Origin: Malus domestica
Taxonomy: Eukaryota; Streptophyta; Magnoliopsida; Rosales; Rosaceae
NCBI RefSeq assembly: GCF_042453785.1
Contig: NC_091662.1
Span: forward strand, 439,001-503,000
DNA length: 64,000 nucleotides
Reading direction: 5' to 3'
Shown here piece after piece: positions 36,893 to 50,063 of the stretch. Under the pieces are notes generated by a model that saw only the letters and a program-made list of their open reading frames with translations, ran no database searches and was not told the DNA's origin. The translations under genes and the position numbers were made by a program. Position 1 is the stretch's first letter. Every line of letters starts with the position of its first letter.

Positions 36893-39262
36893 ATGATTAG
36901 CAGGAACATAAGCAGCTGCCGTGCGCCACAACTTGATCGGAACTTCTTCCTCGGACTCCTCAACAAGGCGACCTGTCTCTCTCACCTGACCCAGACCCAC
37001 GCGCAGATCATCCTCAATGGCTACCAAAACGACCTCGCCACCGTCACCAAGCTCACCCACAAGTTCTCCGACCTCAAGGCCATGCGCCACGCACGTGACC
37101 TCTTCCTTTCCATCGCAAGACCCGACCTTTTCCTCTTCAACGTCGTCATCCGAGGCTTCGCCGCCAACGCCGCACCTTTCTCTGCGATTTCTCTCTACAC
37201 CCATTTGCGGAAGAACACTAATCTTAAACCCGACAAGTTCACTTACGCTTTCGCCGTGTCGGCCGCTTCGGGTTTTAAGGACGAGAAATATGGGGTTTTG
37301 CTGCACGCGCACTCGATTGTTGATGGGTTAGGATTGAATTTGTATGTTGGGTCGATTGTTGTTGACTTTTACTTCAAGTTTTCCCGGGTTGAGTTAGCAC
37401 AGAAGGTGTTTGATGGATTGCCCGAGAAGGACACGGTTTTGTGGAATACGATGATATCTGGGTTGGTGAGGAATTGTTATTACTCTGATTCGATGCGGGT
37501 TTTTGGAGATATGGTTGTGGGTGGGATGGGTTTTGATTCGACGACAGTGGCAACCGTGCTTCCTGCAGTGGCAGAGTTGCAGGAGTTGAAAGCAGGGATG
37601 GGAGTTCATTGTTTGGCTCTGAAGGCTGGATATCATTCAGATGTTCATGTGCTTACCGGCTTGGTTTCGTTGTATTCAAAATGTAAGGAGCTAGAGACGG
37701 CAAGGTTGTTATTTGGGCACATTAGTCGAACCGATTTGATATGTTATAATGCAATGATTGCCGGATACACTTGCAACAATGAAACTGAATCATCGGTTAG
37801 TCTTTTCAGGGATTTGCTTGCTTCTGGGGAGAAAGTCAATTCGAGTACAATTGTTGGGTTGATTCCTGTGTCTTCTCCTTTCGGTCATCTGCATCTCACT
37901 GGCTCTCTTCAAACTTTCTGTGTGAAATCTGGTATTGTTTCTCATCCTTCAGTTTCGACTGCATTTGTTACTGTTTACTGTAGACTGAATGAGATTGAAT
38001 CGGCAAGACAGCTTTTTGATCAGTCTAAGGAGAAAACTTTGGCATCTTGGAATGCCATGATCTCGGGATATACCCAAAATGGGCTGACGGAGACTGCAAT
38101 ATCTCTTTTCCGTGAAATGATGTCTGAATTCAGTCCAAACCCTGTTACAGTTACAAGTATTCTTTCGGCATGTGCTCAGCTCGGAGCTATAAGTCTTGGG
38201 AAATGGGTCCATGGTTTGATTAAGAGCAAAAATCTTGAGTCTAACATCTATGTATTGACTTCTCTAGTTGACATGTATGCAAAGTGTGGGAGCATTGTGG
38301 AAGCTCGGAAGTTATTCGACTCGATGACAGAGAAAAATGTGGTCACTTGGAATGCCATGATATCTGCTTATGGCCTTCATGGTGATGGGCACGAAGCACT
38401 AAAACTCTTTACCGAGATGTTGCATTCTGGGATTTCCCCAAGCGCGGTTACTTTTCTATCCATCTTGTATGCTTGTAGCCATGCTGGCTTGGTGAGAGAA
38501 GGTGAAGAAATCTTCGATCATATGGTTCACAACCATGGCTTTGAGCCCTTGCCCGAGCATTATGCCTGCATGGTTGACATCCTTGGCAGAGCTGGAAAGT
38601 TAGAGAAGGCGTTGGAATTTATAAAGGAACTGCCAGGTGAGCCAGGTCCTCCCGTTTGGGGCGCATTGCTTGGTGCTTGCATGATTCACAAGAACACCGA
38701 ACTGGCGTGTGTGGCTTCCGAAAGGCTATTTGAATTGGACCCAGATAATACAGGATATTATGTCTTGCTCTCCAATGTGTACTCAGCTGACAGGAACTTT
38801 CCGAAGGCTGCTTCAGTACGACAGGTAGTTAAGAATAGAAATTTGGCAAAGACTCCGGGATGCACTCTCGTTGAGATTGGTGAGACCCCACATGTTTTTA
38901 TATGTGGTGATCAATCTCATCCTCAAGCAAAGGCAATCTATAGGATGCTGGATAAGTTAATGGGAAAAATGGCTGAGGCTGGATTTCAGACTGAAACTGT
39001 GACTGCTTTGCATGACGTTGAGGAGGAAGAGAAGGAGTTAATGATGAAGGTTCATAGTGAGAAGCTGGCCATTGCTTTTGCCCTGATTGAAACTGCACCA
39101 GGGACAGAAATTAGAATCTTTAAGAATCTCCGGGTTTGTTTGGATTGCCATAATGCAACTAAATTTATATCCAAGATCACAGAAAGAGTTATCGTAGTTA
39201 GGGATGCTAATAGATTCCATCATTTCAAAGACGGCGTTTGTTCTTGTGGAGACTATTGGTGA
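36893..39262 (+). CDS. DYW-class pentatricopeptide repeat protein (At4g30700 type)
   Basis: Intronless frame of 789 aa. After a short basic leader come about fifteen PLS-type PPR repeats (for example LWNTMISGLVRNCYYSDSMR, SWNAMISGYTQNGLTETAIS and TWNAMISAYGLHGDGHEALK). The E/E+ region follows (ACMVDILGRAGKLEKALEFI, then NVYSADRNFPKAASVRQ), and then the DYW deaminase-like domain. The zinc and catalytic signature is present: HSEKLAIAF (~720), CLDCHNATKFISK (~748), HHFKDGVCSCGDYW at the very end. Such proteins bind organelle transcripts and carry out C-to-U editing. I recall the Arabidopsis relative as MEF29/DYW9 (At4g30700), next to a QWRF gene and the PDE327 gene, as here. The edited site cannot be read from sequence. 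Confidence 0.94.
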   Translation: MISRNISSCRAPQLDRNFFLGLLNKATCLSHLTQTHAQIILNGYQNDLATVTKLTHKFSDLKAMRHARDLFLSIARPDLFLFNVVIRGFAANAAPFSAISLYTHLRKNTNLKPDKFTYAFAVSAASGFKDEKYGVLLHAHSIVDGLGLNLYVGSIVVDFYFKFSRVELAQKVFDGLPEKDTVLWNTMISGLVRNCYYSDSMRVFGDMVVGGMGFDSTTVATVLPAVAELQELKAGMGVHCLALKAGYHSDVHVLTGLVSLYSKCKELETARLLFGHISRTDLICYNAMIAGYTCNNETESSVSLFRDLLASGEKVNSSTIVGLIPVSSPFGHLHLTGSLQTFCVKSGIVSHPSVSTAFVTVYCRLNEIESARQLFDQSKEKTLASWNAMISGYTQNGLTETAISLFREMMSEFSPNPVTVTSILSACAQLGAISLGKWVHGLIKSKNLESNIYVLTSLVDMYAKCGSIVEARKLFDSMTEKNVVTWNAMISAYGLHGDGHEALKLFTEMLHSGISPSAVTFLSILYACSHAGLVREGEEIFDHMVHNHGFEPLPEHYACMVDILGRAGKLEKALEFIKELPGEPGPPVWGALLGACMIHKNTELACVASERLFELDPDNTGYYVLLSNVYSADRNFPKAASVRQVVKNRNLAKTPGCTLVEIGETPHVFICGDQSHPQAKAIYRMLDKLMGKMAEAGFQTETVTALHDVEEEEKELMMKVHSEKLAIAFALIETAPGTEIRIFKNLRVCLDCHNATKFISKITERVIVVRDANRFHHFKDGVCSCGDYW

Positions 39263-40205
39263 CAAAAAGTTTTCTGCACCAGTATGCAAGCATCTACTTC
39301 TGCAGTTTCACATTGCTTCCATGGTAAAAAGTGGACAGTCACTTCATCACTAACTTTCACATCTTCACAAGGACACTGAGCATTTTTCACCGGAAATAGA
39401 TGAAGCTGAACCCCGTCCAGTACTCTGGCATGGAATGACAATTGTTTCGACGCTCTCTTTCTGGTATACTCCCGGCAAGCACTTATAGCATATATCCTGT
39501 TTGCATTGTATTCTGATTCATCAAGCTATTCAAATACAAGCCTCAGACGATTTTCGAAATTACATTACTGATCTAGTACCCTTTTTCTCCAGTAGGAAAT
39601 CATCTTTGTAATTTATTTGGTTTTAACATTTTTAACCTCAAAATAGAAGAAATTGTTCAAATAAGCACATCAAACTGCTTCGATTCTTCGATGCTTATGT
39701 TTCATGCACCCTTCTTCTGCTTCGATTCTTCGATGCTTATGTTTCATGCACCCTTCTTCAATAATTTTTCTGAGAATTTTTTTCTTTCTTCTGTGCTAAA
39801 CCCTAAATCAGGAGAAAAACTAGTGGTGCACCTGGTGCATCCGACATCCCTCACATTTGCAACATCATGTGAGCAGCACGTAACTATAAGCGTGAGATAG
39901 ATGTGTTGAAAAACCCGCACACCTAACAAGATGTATGTAAGTTTTTCTTGTAAATCAGACATAAGGTAGATGTGATGGCACAACATAAGAACAGAATAAT
40001 AAACTGAGACTCCATTGAGCTCCCTTGTGAGGTAGTGCCAAAGGCATTACAAACAACACTTTTCCAATTCACTTACAAAACTTGGTACATTGATTGCACT
40101 TCAAAGCTACACAAAAATTCTTAATCTACCTTTATTCGTTCTTGTGCTGCATATATATCTTCAGCATGCACATTTCAGAAAAGGATGAAAGGAATGCAAG
40201 TATTT
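39263..40205. other. Intergenic between convergent PPR and CESA7 genes
   Basis: The 3' ends of both genes and ordinary AT-rich DNA. A perfect 42-bp unit is tandemly duplicated at 39675-39716 and 39717-39758 (each starts CTGCTTCGATTCTTCGATGC). Nothing else stands out. Confidence 0.6.
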
Positions 40206-43200
40206 TCAGCAGTTGATTCCGCATTGCTTCGTGTTGGGTCCCTTGGTTTTCATCACAAATGGATCGATTCGGACCCAGAGTAAAGAGAAGATGGAAGCCA
40301 GGAGAATTGACCAAATGACAACAATGGTTGGCGTCCGGTTCTGCCTCCCCATGAGACCTTTAAGGAAGGGATAGAGATGGACAATCACCCAAAATGCAAA
40401 GAAGAGCTTCCCAAACAGAGGCCCCCATGATTGGTACCCGTTGTTTATGGCGTCCGAAACCCCAGCAACGACTCCAACAAGGTTGATGACTAAGATTGTG
40501 GTTGGAGGGATAAGGAGGGTTGTCCATTTAAACGCGTATAATTCCCCGAAATCCTCATCGTCTGATGACTTGGCTGTGACTGTGAAGTTGGTGTCAATGC
40601 CGGCTAAAACCTTGAGAAGACCTTGCACAACGGCGAAGAGGTGAGCTGAGACACCACCAATCACCCAGAACTGCTCGTTTCTCCACCATTCTTCAATGCT
40701 CACTCCGCTCCACCTCAGCTCAAGAATGCCGGTTCCAAAGATTGAGAGAAACAGCGCAATGAAGAAGAGACTTGCAAAAGTGCTTATCTGCAATTTAAAA
40801 AAGAAAACACAAAAAAGTACAACTTTGATAAAAATGGACGCTTTCATTTGTTATTTATCAACTCCTATGATTCAATGTAATGCAAACCTGTGGCATGATG
40901 AATTTATCGGTGAGCAAGCAGACGGCAGGGAGGATACAATAGGCAAGAAGAGGGAGGGAGGTGAAAGGGTAGACAGTAGTGTTGACATAAGCAAAACGCT
41001 CTAGCCACTTGAGTTTCCCTCCCTTGTAGCCATACCAGAGTGGACTATGGCGACTGAAAAAGATCTCAATCGAACCAAGTGCCCAACGAAGAACCTGGTT
41101 GAGCCGATCTGACAAGTTGATGGGAGCTGTACCCTTGAATGCAGGTCTATCCGGCATGCAGTAAATTGATCTCCAACCACGGCAATGCATCTTGAATCCC
41201 GTTAGGATATCCTCTGTGATAGATCCGTAAATCCAACCTAGCTGCATATATCCAAAAGTAGCAACATATTCCACAATGAATCAACAAAATCTGCACTAAC
41301 TTGACTCATAAGGTACCGAATTTAACAGCGGATAATAGAAGAAAATTGTTGAAAATTTTACCTCTAAACCCCACTCGGTTTTGTCTTCATAACCGCAACT
41401 GATCACATGAATGGCTTCTTTAAGCATCGCTGCTGGGCTTGAGGAAGGAGGGACACCGCCTTGTTCCATCAAAGTTGAAGTCACGAAAATTGCAGACTGT
41501 CCGAATTTCTTTTCAAAATTCATATGGGACATCAGTAGCTCTTTGTCATCATCCCTTCCTGCTCAATATTATGTAACTTTTAAGTTTTACTTAAGCCAGA
41601 ATAAAAAAAGTATCATTGAAAATGATTGCTTTTGATAAATCACCTTGTAGGTTTGTACCATCTCCATTTGCATCATGCTTGGAGTACTTTGGAAGCTTCT
41701 TGCGCCGTCCAAAGCACGGGCAGCAGTCACAGCTTATCATCTTCGGGCGCTTAGGAGCCTTCGGAGGATCGTAGCCATATAAAGCTTGCCTTCTGAACAC
41801 ACATCCTGTTCCCACATACACAGGACCTTGAATTCCATCCAGACCTTTCATGTTAATCTGAAAATCAATGAGAATAAATTGTCGTCTCAGTTCATTTTAT
41901 TAGCACATCTTAAGAAACAACTGATCTCCGTGTTTCCTGTGATATCACTTACATCGAAGAAGACTGTATTTCTGTTCGCATAACGATCATTTCTGTCAAT
42001 GCCATCGAATCTTTGAGGGAACTGGACATAGCAAACCTTCCTTCCGATTTGGGGGTCCATCAAGAAACACATTGCCTCTCTTGCAGCCTTGCTGTTGTTT
42101 ACGTAATGGTCACAATCCAAGTTGAGCATGAAAGGAGCATTTGTAAGTACTCCGGAGACACGAACCTGATCATATACATATACATGAGTAGAATTTGTTA
42201 CTTGGTAATCAAGAAAAAGAAGAAAAGGAATATGTTTGAATTGATAGTTTTGTTTAGTTACCAGGGCATTCATGGCACCGGCCTTCTTGTGATGTTGAAA
42301 TCCCGGTCTCTTCTCACGAGACACGTAGACAAGACGGGGAAGCTCATTTCCTTCAGTATCAAGACCTCCGCTGTGACCAAGAAAGACTTGAATCATGCCG
42401 GGGTGATCCTTGGTGTTGTTTCCGGGCCACGGTGTCCCATCTTGCATAATCCACCCTTCTGGCGGAACCTTTGTGGCTTTTGCAACAAGCGCATTTATCC
42501 TAACCTTGAATTCCTCATACTCTCTCTGCATGTCATCCGTACACAAAAATTACGGTCAGTCAGCCTTCATCTTAATCAAGCAGGTTCTAGTACTGATATG
42601 AATGTGATTATATACGCACACATACCTTCATAGCTCGGCGTTCCTTGACAAATGTTGGCTGCACTTTGTCCTTGAGATAATCAATCTTCTCGCAGAAGTA
42701 GAACTCGGGCGCTCGAGGCTCAATCGCAAACTTCTTGCAGAAAGGTACCCATTTGCGCGCAAACTCTGCAGTTTCTGACAAGGCTTCGAAGGTCAGCATG
42801 GAAGCTCCATCATCAGAGATGTAGCATGAGATCTTATCGACAGGGTAATCCATGGACAAAATTGAAAGAACTGTGTTGGCTGTATTAAGTGGAGGTTCCT
42901 TCATGGGATCCACAGTACTCACAAACACATCTACCGGACAAAGCATGTTCGGTTCACCTTCCCTCTCATACCTGCATCAGTTGATAGCATCGTATTAACT
43001 TACTAACTAGTTATCGCTCGGGTGCTACTGTACTCATATTTCACAAATGTGTGTGTGTGTATGTATATACCTGAGGGAAAGGCGATCGAGGTAGGTCTCG
43101 CGATCAATGGGGTACCACTTTGGGAACTGATCAAGGATCCATGAAACTGCAAACCATATTTCACATGTGACAGACACTAACCAGAGACCGAATGCGTCAG

Positions 43201-45173
43201 TGACCGGATTCAAAAGCCTGTATCGAAGGAAGAAGGCCAAAATGAAAAGCCGAGCCACAATGATCATCCGATAAGGGTTGATCTTGCTTGAAGCAATTGG
43301 TACTTTCCTTGAGAGTGGCTGCCTAGCTTCATCTATCCTGCATTATGCAGTACAAATACACAACATTATATATGTTGGTAAATGAAATTAAGGACTTAAT
43401 TACTGGGTTGAATTGAGTTAATTAGCTTAAAGATCATATAAATACATGGCCATGTCGGCATCATTCAAATCATCGGGTTGATCATTGCCACCGAGGTTGC
43501 CTTGCTGCATTTTCCAGTCGTCCATTCTTTCTTTCCATCCACCTCCCTCTCTCTTCTCAGCGTCCCACCTTTCACTTCCTGTATGAATGCAAGGCACGCG
43601 TATATGTAAAAGAAAGTTTGGATAGATTAATAGGAGAACAAGTGAATGAACGAAGTATACCAGTCTCAGAAGCCGGATATGGATGCACTCGTTTATGCAA
43701 CGAAGATGATAACATCTGTGGATCTCCGTGAGCGTGCGATGAGTATGTGAGCTCACCGCTTACCTGCACGAAATTAAGAATGCACGTATGTGCATGAATG
43801 AAAAATAGTACTAGAGTGATCCTTATGCATGGATCACAATTTATCGAGAGAGCTACTATTGGTACTCCAAAAAAGTCATTTTGCACTCAGCCTTACAGGG
43901 CGGGATCTGCCTCCGGCGATTACAGGTGGTGGGAAATGTGACTCCTGATCAGGATCATCGGGGCCTCTTCCGTAGCTCATCTTTCCATGGAGCATGGCTT
44001 CAGCCATCTGCTCATTATTAGGCTTGTAATACGGCGATCTGGCAGCAGCGTTGCTGATAGTTTGATCATGGTCATCTTCCGGATGATCGTGATTCATGTT
44101 GAATTCGTGTTCAATGTCATCAAGGTCCTCTTCGTCATCGTCTCCTTCGACACGGGGACTGCCTTTGAGACGCTTGTATCGGGTTTTGCACTGAGGGCAG
44201 TTCTGGGAGCCTTCCCTGCGCTCGTACTCGTAGCATGGCCTGCACACTGGGAAGCCACACTCGTTGCACGCCACGAACAAGTCTCCGTCCACCGTCAACC
44301 CCACGTCGTCGCCGCATATCTCGCAGACCTGTCCGTCCAAGTTCCTTAATGGCTTGTGCTGCACCCATTAAAAACAAAAAATATAACTTCAAACCAATTC
44401 ACAAAACAAACTGAAAGCAAAGCGTAGTTGCTCAAGAACACAAAAATCCCATGTCAAAATAATTGACAAAATTAAATACGACGTATATTGAATGAATCCA
44501 CTTGTATAATTACACGAGGGTTTTGCGACAAAATTACTCCATACATGAAATATTGTGCAGATGAAGATGCAAGTGTGAGGAAAAATATAAGATCGGCGTG
44601 ATTAGTAGTAAGTTTTTGACCTATTGTACATATAGTCACACGTACCAACATGCAAAGTCATAGGACATACTAGTCGTTTTTTTTTTTCAAATTGCAGAAT
44701 TATGGCTCGTTTGGATGTGCTTTTAAAATGACTGAAAGTGTTTTTGATGAAATTGATTTTGAGTTCTAAAAGCACTTAAAGTGTTTTTTGGAAGAAGCAC
44801 CAGATATGCGCTTCTTGCAGGAATCACTTAAAAGTGTTTTTTCAAGATTCACTTGGATTTTTGCTAAGAATTGGTTTCAAAAGCATTTTCACCAAAAGCG
44901 TTTTCAGTCATTTTAAAAACATATCCAAACGAGCCCTTAATCGAGATAAGCTCTTTGGTACTGGTCAAAGGCATAAGGTGCCTTTATCAACATCGACCAT
45001 CCCCTATTTGTATTAAACCAAACCCCGCAGAGAAAGAGAACCAACTAAAGAAAATCCAACACCATCAAAACAAACATGGTGATGAATGTATTAGCTACCT
45101 CTTCATGGCCACGAATGACGACGAGTTCATTGCGGTTGTGAGACCCGGCAACAAGTCCGGCGCTGGCTTCCAT
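40206..45173 (-). CDS. CESA7: Secondary-wall cellulose synthase catalytic subunit, CESA7 type
   Basis: Twelve exons on the minus strand: 45099-45173, 43897-44358, 43661-43763, 43446-43578, 43071-43337, 42626-42971, 42262-42525, 41953-42165, 41644-41857, 41362-41558, 40888-41241 and 40206-40787. Phases match and the product is 1069 aa. It starts [20 protein letters not shown], followed by the RING-type zinc finger ([20 protein letters not shown], then [19 protein letters not shown]). Two transmembrane helices at ~270-325 precede the cytosolic GT2 domain, with DDG (~399), DCDHY (~567), TED (~768) and QVLRW (~807). Six more helices follow, and the end is CGINC. The N-terminus, [21 protein letters not shown] and the CGINC end identify the CESA7/IRX3 class, which makes xylem secondary-wall cellulose with CESA4 and CESA8. 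The variable region after the zinc finger is about 40 residues longer than I recall for Arabidopsis. Intron 1 (740 bp) holds a MITE. Confidence 0.95.
44704..44935. mobile_element. MITE in intron 1 of CESA7
   Basis: Ends GGCTCGTTTGGATGTGCTTT and its inverted partner ACATATCCAAACGAGCC. Arms continue through AAAATGACTGAAAGTGTTTT and AAAAGCGTTTTCAGTCATTT. Total 232 bp, non-coding. It has the best preserved ends in the window for this family, whose other copies are at 25.1, 29.1, 53.6, 54.0, 62.8 and 63.3 kb. Confidence 0.8.
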
Positions 45174-45324
45174 GTCGGCCGCCTGTGTCGATTCGAGGTT
45201 CGATAGCGATCAATAATGCTGATGGTCAAATACGGTGAGGGTTCTATTTTATGATGAAGGATGGAAGAAGTAGTTCGTAGCTAGGTGGGGAGGGTAGCTT
45301 GGGAGAGGTCTTTCTCTTACCTAA

Positions 45325-45368
<44 letters not shown>

Positions 45369-47255
45369 AGGGAGTCCACGTAACCATCGAGGTGGCTGAT
45401 GGTGGTTGTTAGTTGCAGGGTCTCCGTTGCCTTGAAGCTAAGCTTTCCTTCCATTCTTCAAATATACTCCACAACCGTCCTTCTCGTTTTTGCGCTGTCG
45501 CTCTTCATATTTTTGTTGTTGTAAGTTGTAACTATTAAATTGTTGGTGCCTCTAGCTACAAATTTTAGTGCTCAATACACGAAAAAATCTTTAGTTTTTA
45601 TATATGTCAATCATACAACCCCACATACAAATTTTTTTTTTACGTATTGTTATAAAATTGATACGCGATGTTAACAATTATTAACAAAGTGAAATTCCAC
45701 TTTCATTTGGCAGAGAGTGCTGTTTGAGAAGCGTGGTGGAAATCCAAAGTTCCTCTTTTCGTTGCAATTAGAAAATCCTAAATGTCTTCACAAATTTTTA
45801 TTTTTATTTATTTATTTTTTTAATTTGACTTATTTTTGGTAAGGATAAGTGTGATGGTTGATAACGTGTTGAAGAAATCATTGCCATTTGAAGATCCTCT
45901 TTGGTCCTAGGCCGTGACATTGTAAATAAGATATGAGGTATCTTAAAATCTTAGGTCAGCCAGCCCAAATCACGTCTGTTGCTCGACCATTAAATAAAAT
46001 AGTCATGTTGTCATTTACTTTTCACCTAAATATCCATTGACAAATATATGTAATCATACATACATGATCATCAGTAACGTAATAATATACTTGTCGATAT
46101 TTAATGGATGAACATATGCCACGCAACCAAAAATTCTCTCTAGGTAAAGATGTTCCTTGGTTACGTTGTTAATTTGTTATCAACTTTGATCACAAATTCA
46201 AGATAGATTCTTTGAGCCTTGACAAGAGCACACTTCCATTTTGAGAAAATGTTAGTTTGTGTTAGATATACTTGAGAAAGAGTGGGCCCCATATCGGGAT
46301 ACGAGAGATCTTTTATTGTGCCGGGAACACGGCCAATGCATCAAATGTAATAATACAATTAGTTGAAAACTTGAAAAACAAATTACAACCAATTGTATTA
46401 TTACACTTAGTATACCAGTATATGTTCTCGACACACTAAAAAATTTCTCGATAACAAATTCTAATACGCAAACAGCCGCCAACAGAAAATACTTAAAATA
46501 CTGTAGCAGTTGCCCAACATACCAAGGAAATATATAAGAAAACAAAAATATGGGAGATCCAGAGAATACTTGGGTTCTAAGCCAACTTTTGAATCAGTTA
46601 GGTAGGTGAGTTGAAGCCTCCCCATCTCACACACACAGAAATCAGCAAAATACCCGAATTTTCTATATAAAATCGACCAGCAAAATACATTACAGCTTAC
46701 CAGAACATGACTCGATCCCAAATTCCGAGCACATGCTCTGGAAGCTTTTCTTCGTTGAATAACGCAGGCGTAACCAGGTTTGACCACTCCGTCTGCTTCA
46801 GCAGCAACCATCCAGCACCAGGCCAAATAAGCGATTAAGACTATTTGATGATGCATTGCAATCGCCTACACTTTCCTTTGGCCATATTCGTTTCCTCCTA
46901 CCGAGAAAACAACTAGAAATACGAGAATTTATATCAAACACAGTTACAACATTGTTTGATCAGACGTCCACACAAGATGAGTTGCTTTTGTGGGACTGTT
47001 TGGGTCCTGACCAAAATACAATGTTCATCTGTGGACCGGAAATGTTTCTTAATTGACATTAAGAGTACGTTGTAAGAAATTCTGCTAGTTTCTTGATTGA
47101 TATTAAAATCTAATCTACATGTGTTCTTCTCGTACAATCATATTACACTAGTGCTGTACACAACCTCAGAGATTCCCAACGTAGTTGAAAAAACAAAATG
47201 AAAATACAAATGATTTACCTATATATAAAACCTGCGGTTGAAACTTGGAGTCCAC
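45174..47255. other. Promoter of CESA7 and spacer to IF-3
   Basis: 45174-45500 is the CESA7 5' leader/promoter side and includes (GA)n at 45327-45362. The rest is AT-rich. An inverted repeat (ATGTAATAATACAATTAGTT against its complement) spans about 46346-46408. On the minus strand near 46719-46855 a short frame ends LPEHVLGIWDRVMFW and looks exon-like, but I cannot assign it. Confidence 0.5.
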
Positions 47256-50063
47256 TCAGACACCAGCTGATATTTCATTCGCGGCCGGGCTTTCTTTTTT
47301 CTTTGGCGGTTCTTGAGGTTTCTGCAGAACAGCCTTGTTGGGAACTAAAACCATAGTCATCATCTTTTCGGTGAAGTGTCTAGATTCTTCTGTTGCAAGC
47401 TGCAACCCACATAAACAATCATACAATTGAAGATCAAAAACATGAGCAGCCGAATAACCCTAATGAAAATAACCAGAACTTAAACGGGGTGCAGACTGCA
47501 AGCAGTTTATTTTTTAGATCAATCTGACCAATCTGAAGCATTTCAGAAATTTGAAAAACAAGAACTTTGGATTCATTTGTGAATCAAGACATAAAGAAGA
47601 TAGACTTAAACTCAGGCAACAATTTCAGGTGGTGGATTCGTGTAACTCTGTTTATGATTCTAAGTGCAAATACACATTAGTACCTCCCCGACATCACTCT
47701 GGAATTTTTGGATAAGCTCAACAGCAATATTACGGAACCATTTTTCACGGCCTTTCAAGTTGACTATAACCTTGACCTGCAAAAATTGGTAGCAGCTCTC
47801 AATACAGAAAAACATAAGAACAATATACGAAGGCAAACTCTGACAGCAATGAGAAATGTAAGCAAACCTTATCACCATCTTTCAAAAACTTCTGGGCAGC
47901 TCTCAAACGCACAGCGTAATCATGTTGGTCAATGTTGTAACTGTAAACACAATGACAATGGTAAAAAAAATTATGCATATAAAATTTTTTGGCAGCTATC
48001 TATCTGAGTATATCGAACATTTTTTTCATAAGCATCTAATCTATGCAATTCAGGCATTAATTAACTTATATGTCAAACAAACACGTTAATAATAGGGATT
48101 TGAAATAAGACTAAATGCAAATAAACAAGGGAAGATTAGTGTTTTACCCCATTTTGAGCTCCTTCAAATCCATGCGGCTCGCTAGCATTCAAGAAAAGAC
48201 TGATCAGTTCAGTGTCTTTCCTCAAATCAAAGAATTATGCATGAGGGAAAGCCAGCGGAGTCAAGACAGAAAACACTCACCTGCACTTTTCTTCTGCTGG
48301 TCTCTTTTCTTCTTTTGCTGTTCGTACCTATATTTACTGACAATGAGAAAAGGTACAGGTAATTAGATCTACTTGTTATAGGATTCAAGAAAAAAAGTAC
48401 ATAATATTTAGGGCGATAGGTTTCTGTACATACATATGTATAAAACAGGATATATAGGTAAAAACACCGACATCCCAATTTTTCATTAAAACTCAACATA
48501 CTGGTCAATGTGCTACCACAGTTTGTCATTAATGCACAAAGCATTTAACAATGTCATCCTAAGCTACCGAATATGAAATTAAACCTCTTGCTATCTATGA
48601 TTAATTACTTCAATAAACTAACATAAACTATGAGGGGATGTATTTGTAAAGTTTGAGCATTTATCGCAAATAAGAAACGGGAACCAGAAAAACAAAGAGA
48701 ATTGTGAACTCTTCTAACATCGTATAAAATACATACTTGTAATCCATTATCCTGAGAACTGGAGGATCGGCCTCTGCAGATAATATTACCTGCAACAATG
48801 CAGAAGATATTAGTCTTCAAACCATGTCATAAAAGCATTCTCCTAACATCAGAAACTAAAAAATAATGATTGATTCTCAAAGAAACGAGATTTCATACAG
48901 CATGATACACTAAATGCAGGTGCTTCGCTGCCACTAATTCAAAACACATCGTTTCAAAACAATAAACTGAATGGAACCAAGTTCATTGGCACCACCAATG
49001 GCAGCCAACATGATCCAATGCATGCACTGTATAGGTGAAGGTTGGATTCACCGTTGGCAGATGAGATTTCTGGAACTGATTTCCTCCTACACTAATCTCC
49101 CTACACATGCCGTATAATATTATGTGCGGTATGTATATGCACACAAATTTAAGATAAGTATATATATATATATAGGAGCCCTTTCTTAAGAGAGAGAGTT
49201 ATGGGATAGTGTCCTCATATAAACTGTTTCTTGACAATGTTTTCAAGTTCAGTGTTTTTGCCCCACAATGTGGCCAAAACATGGTCACGAAGCAGTTAAT
49301 GCGAGGGCACTAACCTATTCCGCTCCATGAACGGAGGAGCGGAGTCCCCCTTATGAAGTTCTGCTAGTATGTATATACATATACATACACATATACATAT
49401 AATCTTAAATTGTATGTAAAACAAAACCAAAATTAGTGGCAAAATGCATACCAAATCGAGTTCAGCTTCGTCAGCGAGCCGAATAGCCTCACTTTTACTC
49501 ACCACTCCAACCTACGCAGAACAACAAACGATCCCACAATTCATCCACAACCGAAAAGAGCACATTTCGACCATAATATTAGCGAAAATTAACAAAACAA
49601 AAACACAAACCATGTTCTGCTTGGCGTCGATTAGCCGCACAGTATCCGACCTGTTTCAAAAACATCCAACAAGGAACCACCTCAAAATTCGATTTTGATT
49701 AACGTGATCACAAAAACATAAAAACGCACATTAAGCACTTAATAAATTGATTAACTTGACACTGGAGATATCGAGGGCCTCGTCCTCGTCGGAGGAGTCG
49801 CCTTTCCGTGAGCGCCGGGAGTCATTGCTGGAGTTGTTGTATCGGGGCCCGGCGCCGAAACGGGCGGTGATTCGGCTGCTGGTGGATGAGAAGGAGCTGA
49901 AAGAGCTTGAATTTATGAAACAGGAGCTGTTGAAACGGAGGAGGCCGCCGAAGTGTTTGGAGTCAGCGGAGGAAAGTGAGAGCGGAGACGGCGTCGTTTT
50001 GGAAGTGGTGGTTCGGGATGACAGCATGGGCTGCGATGCGAAGCTGGTGGTGATCCCAGCCAT
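47256..50063 (-). CDS. Organellar translation initiation factor IF-3 (SVR9 type)
   Basis: Nine exons on the minus strand: 49756-50063, 49611-49650, 49452-49511, 48737-48789, 48281-48336, 48148-48181, 47868-47940, 47684-47776 and 47256-47399. Phases match and the product is 286 aa. The first ~95 residues are Ser/Thr-rich with few acids, as in a plastid transit peptide. Then comes the IF3 N-domain (TVRLIDAKQNMVGVVSKSEA, ILSAEADPPVLRIMDYNKYR), the basic linker (YEQQKKKRDQQKK) and the IF3 C-domain (LKELKMGYNIDQHDYAVRL, KVKVIVNLKGREKWFR). IF-3 keeps the 30S subunit free and checks start-codon selection. I recall At2g24060 (SVR9) as the chloroplast relative; its neighbour At2g24050 is eIF(iso)4G2, matching the gene order here. 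Confidence 0.92.

Noticed and set aside
36854-37331. ORFs of 152 and 104 codons overlapping the PPR 5' end
   Set aside because: Both are shadows of the PPR coding sequence in other frames.
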